Shown in pieces: positions 1 through 3,762 of a stretch of DNA of 6,009 nucleotides; position 1 is the first letter of the stretch; every line of letters begins with the position of its first letter. The stretch is from Actinomycetales bacterium. GTDB taxonomy: Bacteria > Actinomycetota > Actinomycetes > Actinomycetales > JAHECE01. Location of the stretch: positions 1 to 6,009 of the forward strand of contig JAHECE010000163.1 of NCBI GenBank assembly GCA_024641895.1, in the 5' to 3' direction. Under the pieces are notes generated by a model. It was not told where the DNA came from. It made no database searches and saw only the letters and a list, made by a program, of their open reading frames with translations. Both the position numbers and the translations under genes were made by a program.

Positions 1-112
1 CTGAAGGGCGTCCCCGGGGCGAACGAGCTGACCGTCCACGTCCGGGGCGCTGGCCGCGGCGTCGACGGCCTTCGGCTGGCCGGACGCGCCGGTCACCAGC
101 TTCGTCTTCTGA
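1..112 (+). CDS. Possible 3' end of an unidentified rightward gene, with an apparent frame switch
   Basis: Two pieces of good high-GC coding sequence lie here in different frames. From base 1, the first 16 codons of frame 1 (LKGVPGANELTVHVRG) all end in G or C. After about base 48 that frame deteriorates. Frame 2 then reads 26 codons from base 32 that all end in G or C, finishing ...GWPDAPVTSFVF with a TGA at 110-112. Frame 2 is closed upstream by a TGA at 29-31, so a single protein would need a one-base shift near 45-52. This could be a sequencing error, a genuine frameshift near the end of a gene, or chance. I do not recognise the product. The opposite strand also has a GC3-rich frame (GTG near 96, reading VTGASGQPKAVD...) that could start a gene downstream of rpiB, but it has no clear ribosome binding site and its codon quality drops towards base 1. 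The call is tentative. Confidence 0.25.
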
Positions 113-118
113 GGCTCC

Positions 119-142
119 GTCGAGCCGGCCGGCCCGGCCGAC
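119..142. terminator. GC-rich hairpin downstream of rpiB
   Basis: GTCG and CGAC form the outer stem, and GCCGG pairs with CCGGC inside it, with one bulged A at 123 and a 5-base loop. It lies in the 53-base gap between the rpiB stop codon and the presumed end of the left-edge gene, where a terminator serving both directions would be expected. There is no T tract on either side, as is common for candidate terminators in actinobacteria, and GC-rich DNA forms such stems by chance. Confidence 0.3.
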
Positions 143-165
143 GAGTGCCGGCAGCCGCGCCGGAC

Positions 166-615
166 CTACCGGGACGCCTCGTACTCGGCCAGCTGGTCGA
201 TCCGGCGCTGGTGGCGCTCGTCGCCGCTGAACGGCTCCGCGATGAAGGCCTCGACGAGGTCGAGGGCGGCGTCGACGGAGTGCTGCCGGGCACCGACGGC
301 GATGACGTTCGCGTCGTTGTGAGCTCGAGCGAGAGTCGCCGTATCCGTGCTCCAGACCAGGGCGGCCCGGGCCCCGGGCACCTTGTTCGCCGCGATCTGC
401 TCACCGTTGCCCGAGCCCCCGATCACGATGCCGAGGCTGCCGGGCTCGGCGACGACCGCTGCCGCGGCCGCGATGCAGAAGGCGGGATAGTCGTCGAGCG
501 CGTTGAAGGTCAGAGCACCGTGGTCGACCACGTCGTGCCCGGCTGCTCTGAGGTGCTCGGACAGGATCGACTTGAGCTCGAAGCCGGCGTGGTCCGCGGC
601 GATGTGAAGGCGCAT
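166..615 (-). CDS. rpiB: Ribose-5-phosphate isomerase B (RpiB/LacAB family)
   Basis: The enzyme interconverts ribose 5-phosphate and ribulose 5-phosphate in the non-oxidative pentose phosphate pathway, in the cytosol. The 149-residue protein matches the M. tuberculosis enzyme along its whole length as I remember it. The N-terminal ADHAG motif supplies Asp8 and His9. The loop GGSGNGE has Ser68 where the E. coli enzyme has its catalytic Cys, and Glu72, the proposed catalytic base in the mycobacterial form. His99, Arg110, Arg134 and Arg138 occupy the other active-site and phosphate-binding positions, each offset by three from the M. tuberculosis numbering. An in-frame ATG at 624 would add MCP. 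The start at 615 is preferred because AGGA (627-624) sits 8 bases before it and the homology begins there. It is transcribed divergently from the M13 peptidase gene. All known catalytic residues are present and nothing is truncated. Confidence 0.96.
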   Translation of the reverse strand: MRLHIAADHAGFELKSILSEHLRAAGHDVVDHGALTFNALDDYPAFCIAAAAAVVAEPGSLGIVIGGSGNGEQIAANKVPGARAALVWSTDTATLARAHNDANVIAVGARQHSVDAALDLVEAFIAEPFSGDERHQRRIDQLAEYEASR

Positions 616-622
616 GGGGCAC

Positions 623-628
623 ATCCTG
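623..628 (-). promoter_or_regulatory. rpiB start signal: -10-like CAGGAT overlapping an AGGA ribosome binding site
   Basis: On the minus strand, CAGGAT is followed by 7 bases and then the preferred ATG of rpiB. It fits the relaxed actinobacterial -10 pattern (TANNNT) with one mismatch, at a distance that would place the transcription start at or next to the ATG, giving a leaderless message. The same bases contain AGGA, a Shine-Dalgarno core 8 bases from the ATG. The two readings are mutually exclusive in use: if this is the -10, the AGGA is not transcribed. Both favour the start at 615 over 624. No clear -35 is visible. Confidence 0.4.
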
Positions 629-670
629 CCGTGGCCGGAGTCGTTGCTCCACGCGCGCGAGGCCGTGGCG

Positions 671-676
671 TAGGTT
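671..676 (+). promoter_or_regulatory. Candidate -10 box for a leaderless M13 peptidase transcript
   Basis: TAGGTT fits the actinobacterial -10 consensus TANNNT and ends 7 bases before the ATG at 684. Transcription from it would begin at about the A of the ATG, so the message would have no leader. This fits the lack of a good ribosome binding site before that ATG. The -35 region is poor: TTGCTC at 644-649 would leave a 21-base spacer, which is too long. Confidence 0.45.
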
Positions 677-683
677 CGCCCCC

Positions 684-2774
684 ATGACGCCGACCGAACA
701 GAGCACCGCCGACCCGGCCAGCACGACGGACGAGGACGCGATGGACCTCGCCGTCCGACCGCAGGACGACTTGTTCCGCCACGTCAACGGAAGCTGGCTC
801 GCGCGGCACGTGATCCCGGCCGACCGGTCGCGCGACGGCTCCTTCCGGGCCCTGCACGACCAGGCCGAGGAGCAGGTGCGCGACATCATCCGCGACGCCG
901 CCGCCGTCGTGGCGGCCGAGGCCGGCGCGAAGGGCAGCGGTTCGAGCGACGCTGCCGGGGCTCCCCCGGTTCGTTCCGCGGACCTGCACGAGGCCGAGCT
1001 GATCGGCGCGCTGTACAGCTCGTTCATGGACACCGAGGCGATCGAGAAGGTCGGCCGGGATGCACTCGCCCCCGACCTCGCGCTCGTCGCCGGCTCCGGA
1101 CCCGCCGACGGCGTGGTCGGACTGCCGGCGCGGACCCACGCCCTCGGCGTCCTGCAGGCCTCCGGAGTCGGCGGAGCCGTCAGCTTCTGGGTGGACAACG
1201 ACTCCGAGGACCCCGACGCCTATGTGGTCTTCCTCCATCAGTCCGGGCTCGGGCTGCCGGACGAGGCCTATTACCGCGACCCGGCCCACGCGGCGATCCG
1301 GGAGGCCTACGTGGCCCACGTGGCCACGATGCTCACCCTGGCAGGCGTGGCCGACTCGGCGACCGAGGCCGCCGCCGCGGCCGCGCGCATCATGGCACTG
1401 GAGACCACGCTGGCCGCCGGGCACTGGGACCGGGTGAGCGACCGAGACGCCACCACGACGCACAACCCGATGTCGCTGGCCCGCCTGGCCGAGATCGCGC
1501 CCGGCTTCGACTGGGCGGCCTGGGTCGAGGCGATCGGAGCACCGACGTCGGCATTCGAGCGCGTCATCGTCCGCGAGCCGTCCTTCGCGACGGCCTTCGC
1601 CCAGGCCTGGTCCGAGGGCGACGGGCAGGCCTGGCACGACTGGCTGACCTGGCGGGTCGTGCGCTCCCGCGCCCCCTACCTCGACGCGGCGGTCGTCGAC
1701 GAGAACTTCGACTTCTACGGGCGCACGCTGACCGGGGCCGAGGAGCTGCGCGAGCGCTGGAAGCGGGGGGTCTCGATCGTCGAGGGGGTCCTCGGCGAGG
1801 CCATCGGCAAGGTCTACGTCCACCGGCACTTCCCGCCCGGTCACAAGGCGGCCATGGAAGAGCTGGTCGCGAACCTCGTCGCCGCCTACCGCGAGTCCAT
1901 CAGCACCCTCGACTGGATGGGTGAGGAGACGCGCACGCGCGCCCTCGCCAAGCTCGAGGCCTTCACGCCGAAGATCGGCTACCCGGACAAGTGGCGGGAC
2001 TACTCCGGTCTGTCGCTGGACACCGGTGACCTGCTCGCCAACGTGCGGGCGGCGAATGCGTTCGAGCTCGCCTACGAGCTCGGCAAGCTCGGACGGCCGG
2101 TCGACCGCGACGAGTGGTTCATGCCGCCGCAGACCGTCAACGCCTACTACAACCCCGGGATGAACGAGGTCGTCTTCCCGGCCGCCATCCTGCAGCCACC
2201 CTTCTTCGGCATCCACGCCGACGACGCCTGGAACTACGGCGGGATCGGCGCCGTGATCGGCCACGAGATCGGCCACGGCTTCGACGACCAGGGCAGCAAG
2301 TACGACGGCAGCGGCCGCCTCACCGACTGGTGGGAAGCGACCGACCGCGCCGAGTTCGAGCGCCGCACGGCCGCGCTCGCGGCGCAGTACGACGCCTTCT
2401 CCCCCGCTCAGCTCGGCGGGTCGCACCACGTCAACGGGTCGCTGACCGTGGGCGAGAACATCGGCGACCTCGGTGGCCTGACCATCGCGCTGAAGGCCTA
2501 CCGCATCGCGCTCGCCCAGCGGGGGCTCGACGAGGCGCCGGTCATCGACGGGCTGACCGGGCTGCAGCGCTTCTTCTTCTCCTGGGCTCGGATCTGGCGG
2601 ATCAAGGCCCGCGACGAGGAGATGATCCGGCTGCTGTCGATCGACCCGCACTCGCCGGAGGAGTTCCGCTGCAACGGCGTGGTGCGCAACCTCGACGCGT
2701 TCGCCGAGACCTTCGGCGTCGGTCCCGACGACGCCCTGTACCTCCCGCCCGAGGAGCGCGTGCGGATCTGGTGA
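684..2774 (+). CDS. M13 family zinc metallopeptidase (neprilysin/PepO type)
   Basis: A 696-residue oligopeptidase expected to cut short peptides at the amino side of hydrophobic residues. The N-terminal RPQDDLFRHVNGSWL (from about residue 25) opens the Peptidase_M13_N domain, and the catalytic domain fills roughly the last 200 residues. The zinc site HEIGH gives ligands His527 and His531 and catalytic Glu528. GENIGD gives the third ligand Glu591 and supporting Asp595. NAYYNP (Asn486-Ala487) is the substrate-backbone motif, and His656 and Arg662 match the neprilysin His711/Arg717 pair with the same spacing. It ends in RVRIW, as relatives do. Length is normal for the family, and it resembles mycobacterial Zmp1 (Rv0198c). 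There is no signal peptide or membrane anchor, so it is probably cytosolic or leaves the cell by a non-classical route. A low-complexity Ala/Gly/Ser stretch (about residues 73-98) sits in the N-terminal domain. The start is uncertain: ATG 684 fits a leaderless message, while ATG 741 (residue 20), with GAGGA at 732-736, would give 677 residues. Confidence 0.95.
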   Translation: MTPTEQSTADPASTTDEDAMDLAVRPQDDLFRHVNGSWLARHVIPADRSRDGSFRALHDQAEEQVRDIIRDAAAVVAAEAGAKGSGSSDAAGAPPVRSADLHEAELIGALYSSFMDTEAIEKVGRDALAPDLALVAGSGPADGVVGLPARTHALGVLQASGVGGAVSFWVDNDSEDPDAYVVFLHQSGLGLPDEAYYRDPAHAAIREAYVAHVATMLTLAGVADSATEAAAAAARIMALETTLAAGHWDRVSDRDATTTHNPMSLARLAEIAPGFDWAAWVEAIGAPTSAFERVIVREPSFATAFAQAWSEGDGQAWHDWLTWRVVRSRAPYLDAAVVDENFDFYGRTLTGAEELRERWKRGVSIVEGVLGEAIGKVYVHRHFPPGHKAAMEELVANLVAAYRESISTLDWMGEETRTRALAKLEAFTPKIGYPDKWRDYSGLSLDTGDLLANVRAANAFELAYELGKLGRPVDRDEWFMPPQTVNAYYNPGMNEVVFPAAILQPPFFGIHADDAWNYGGIGAVIGHEIGHGFDDQGSKYDGSGRLTDWWEATDRAEFERRTAALAAQYDAFSPAQLGGSHHVNGSLTVGENIGDLGGLTIALKAYRIALAQRGLDEAPVIDGLTGLQRFFFSWARIWRIKARDEEMIRLLSIDPHSPEEFRCNGVVRNLDAFAETFGVGPDDALYLPPEERVRIW

Positions 2775-2793
2775 GGACCTCGGCCGGGGGTCC
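2775..2793. terminator. Hairpin directly after the M13 peptidase stop codon
   Basis: GGACCTC (2775-2781) pairs with GGGGTCC (2787-2793), 7 pairs including one T-G wobble, around a 5-base loop. It starts on the base after the TGA and lies in the 50-base gap between two convergent genes, so it could end transcripts in either direction. There is no T tract. A competing 5-bp stem (TCCGG/CCGGA, 2791-2806) overlaps it. Confidence 0.35.
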
Positions 2794-2808
2794 GGGGACC
2801 GCCGGAGG

Positions 2809-2833
2809 GTCTCGGTCGAGCGTCTCAGTCGAG
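2809..2833. repeat. Tandem pair of 12-base near-identical repeats
   Basis: GTCTCGGTCGAG (2809-2820) is followed one base later by GTCTCAGTCGAG (2822-2833), 11 of 12 bases identical with a 13-base period. The second copy runs over the stop codon and last codons of the leftward six-Cys gene. It may be a small local duplication; no function is apparent. Confidence 0.5.
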
Positions 2834-3337
2834 GGTCGCGCCGGCCCGGGCAAGGCTGAAGGAGTGGCCTGAGTCGTCGTGCCGGCAGCTCACACCTTCG
2901 GTCGAGCTCTGGCAGGTGAAGCCGTTGGCCGCCGTGCTGGCACCGTAGGCGAGGATCTCGACGTCCGGGCCGGCGGCGCCCGGCGGTTCGGCCGTGGTGC
3001 AGAGCCAGCGCGCGCCGTCGGCAGTGACCTCGATCTCGTAGCCGGTGGTCCCGGTGCAGCCGGCGACGATCGGCGGGGCGTAGCTGAAGTCGGCGATGGA
3101 GCAGGTCGCCGCCGACCCGGAGATCGTGCAGCCGATGTTCCGGCTCGGCAGCGCGAAGGTGACCGTCGAACCGGCGCTGTGCGAGGCCGTCTGGCCCGGC
3201 GACGCCGCACCGGGCGTGCCCGCGACGTCCGAGCGGGTCGACTGCAGCAGGATCACGAGGACCGTCAGCACGAGCACGGCGTCGATGACGATCAGGGTGA
3301 CGATGGCGCTGCCGAGCGGCCTGCGCGAGGCGGTCAT
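2825..3337 (-). CDS. Membrane-anchored exported protein with six conserved-looking cysteines, function unknown
   Basis: A 170-residue protein. The N-terminus MTASRRPLGS carries two arginines and is followed by one hydrophobic segment at residues 11-31, so the rest should lie outside the membrane. There is no lipobox cysteine. A Gly/Ala/Ser/Thr-rich linker (about 35-57) leads to a compact domain from residue 60 that begins FALPSRNIGC. Six cysteines, at 70, 79, 94, 113, 142 and 151, are the only ones in the protein and could form three disulfides. The pattern F-x-x-P-S-x-N-I-x-C, a mid-domain PP...C, W/F-x-C, YG...G-F-x-C and GH-x-F-x-L is that of small secreted actinobacterial proteins annotated only as domains of unknown function (I think DUF6636, not verified). 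The start has strong support from GGAAGGA 4 bases upstream. It converges on the M13 gene and diverges from pepN, so it is probably a single-gene unit. No biochemical role can be assigned. Confidence 0.85.
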   Translation of the reverse strand: MTASRRPLGSAIVTLIVIDAVLVLTVLVILLQSTRSDVAGTPGAASPGQTASHSAGSTVTFALPSRNIGCTISGSAATCSIADFSYAPPIVAGCTGTTGYEIEVTADGARWLCTTAEPPGAAGPDVEILAYGASTAANGFTCQSSTEGVSCRHDDSGHSFSLARAGATLD

Positions 3338-3341
3338 GGTG

Positions 3342-3348
3342 TCCTTCC
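3342..3348 (-). promoter_or_regulatory. Ribosome binding site of the six-Cys protein gene
   Basis: GGAAGGA on the minus strand, followed by CACC and the ATG at 3337-3335. It is a near-ideal Shine-Dalgarno sequence and fixes the start of this gene. Confidence 0.8.
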
Positions 3349-3394
3349 ACGTCTGGACGCGACACGTCCCGACGACTTGGTCTTCGCGCCGTCA

Positions 3395-3424
3395 ACGCTA
3401 CGCGATCCGCGCCCTCCCGCGGGA
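3395..3424 (-). promoter_or_regulatory. Weak candidate promoter for the six-Cys protein gene, with an overlapping palindrome
   Basis: On the minus strand, TAGCGT (3400-3395) fits the TANNNT -10 pattern and would give a leader of about 50 bases. The perfect 10-base palindrome TCCCGCGGGA (3424-3415) covers the position where a -35 would lie, as an operator might. There is no good -35 at the right distance. A -35-like TTGACG (3395-3390) overlaps the -10 but has no matching -10 of its own downstream. The palindrome is all G/C except its ends and may be chance. Confidence 0.2.
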
Positions 3425-3669
3425 AACCCGCCATCCCCACCGGCGACCGAGGGCCCTTCCGGCGCCGGCCACACGTCGACTCCGTCCCCTCACCTGCACA
3501 CTCACGACCCCGCGATCACCGCCCTCGCGGCTGACGTGGCGGACATCACGAGCACACACGGGATGACTGCGCATTCAGCTCCTCCGAGTGTGCGCACGGG
3601 CGAACCGCGAGCTGGAGGGCTCCCCCGGGACGGTCGGACGCGCCACACCGCCGCCACGCGCAGCGGTCC

Positions 3670-3697
3670 CCCGGCCGTCGGCCGGGCGTGGCAGGAT
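3670..3697 (+). promoter_or_regulatory. Candidate pepN promoter with a hairpin-forming palindrome
   Basis: CCCGGCC (3670-3676) and GGCCGGG (3680-3686) form a perfect 7-bp inverted repeat around GTC. Six bases after it, CAGGAT (3692-3697) is a -10-like hexamer with one mismatch to TANNNT. Transcription would start near 3704 and give a leader of about 60 bases that includes the ribosome binding site. The inverted repeat would then fill the -35 to -10 interval, where a repressor could bind. No -35 consensus is visible, and the repeat could instead be a fortuitous GC-rich stem. Confidence 0.25.
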
Positions 3698-3750
3698 CGC
3701 CGCAGTCCACAGGCCTACCCAGTCGTGGCGCCGGCTGATGCGCCCCGCGT

Positions 3751-3756
3751 GAGGAG
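3751..3756 (+). promoter_or_regulatory. Ribosome binding site of pepN
   Basis: GAGGAG followed by 6 bases and the GTG at 3763. This strong Shine-Dalgarno match decides in favour of the GTG start; no ATG lies in frame between the upstream stop at 3736-3738 and the start of homology. Confidence 0.85.
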
Positions 3757-3762
3757 TCAAGC

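Larger units (their letters stand above)
3338..3762. other. 425-base divergent intergenic region with no convincing gene
   Basis: This separates the leftward six-Cys gene from rightward pepN and must hold both promoters. Reading frames inside it are short and use mixed third codon bases, and none has a ribosome binding site with recognisable product. A TGA at 3736-3738 closes the pepN frame upstream of its GTG. Visible elements are a TCCCGCGGGA palindrome (3415-3424), a GTGCGCAC palindrome (3590-3597), a 7-bp hairpin (3670-3686), candidate -10 boxes at 3395-3400 (minus) and 3692-3697 (plus), and ribosome binding sites at each end. No tRNA-like or recognisable riboswitch structure was seen. 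It is long for a simple promoter spacer in such a genome. Confidence 0.6.

Noticed and set aside
613..624. The upstream ATG (624) as the rpiB start
   Set aside because: The AGG would directly abut this ATG, leaving no spacing for ribosome binding, and family similarity begins at the second ATG. It would add only three residues.
145..687. A 180-codon plus-strand open frame over rpiB
   Set aside because: It mirrors the rpiB codons on the other strand. The rpiB frame has every family residue, so this one is a shadow.
510..3440. A very long open frame on the minus strand (976 codons)
   Set aside because: It lies antisense to the whole M13 gene and crosses rpiB and the six-Cys gene in another frame. 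Its translation is Arg/Gly/Val/Asp-rich with no domain, as expected for the mirror frame of high-GC3 coding DNA.
3590..3597. GTGCGCAC palindrome as an operator
   Set aside because: An 8-base palindrome is expected often by chance and it lies far from either candidate promoter.
3575..3760. A 61-codon minus-strand frame in the pepN upstream region, beginning at TTG
   Set aside because: The start is a TTG without a Shine-Dalgarno sequence, inside the pepN ribosome binding site region. Third codon bases are mixed and no similarity is recognised.
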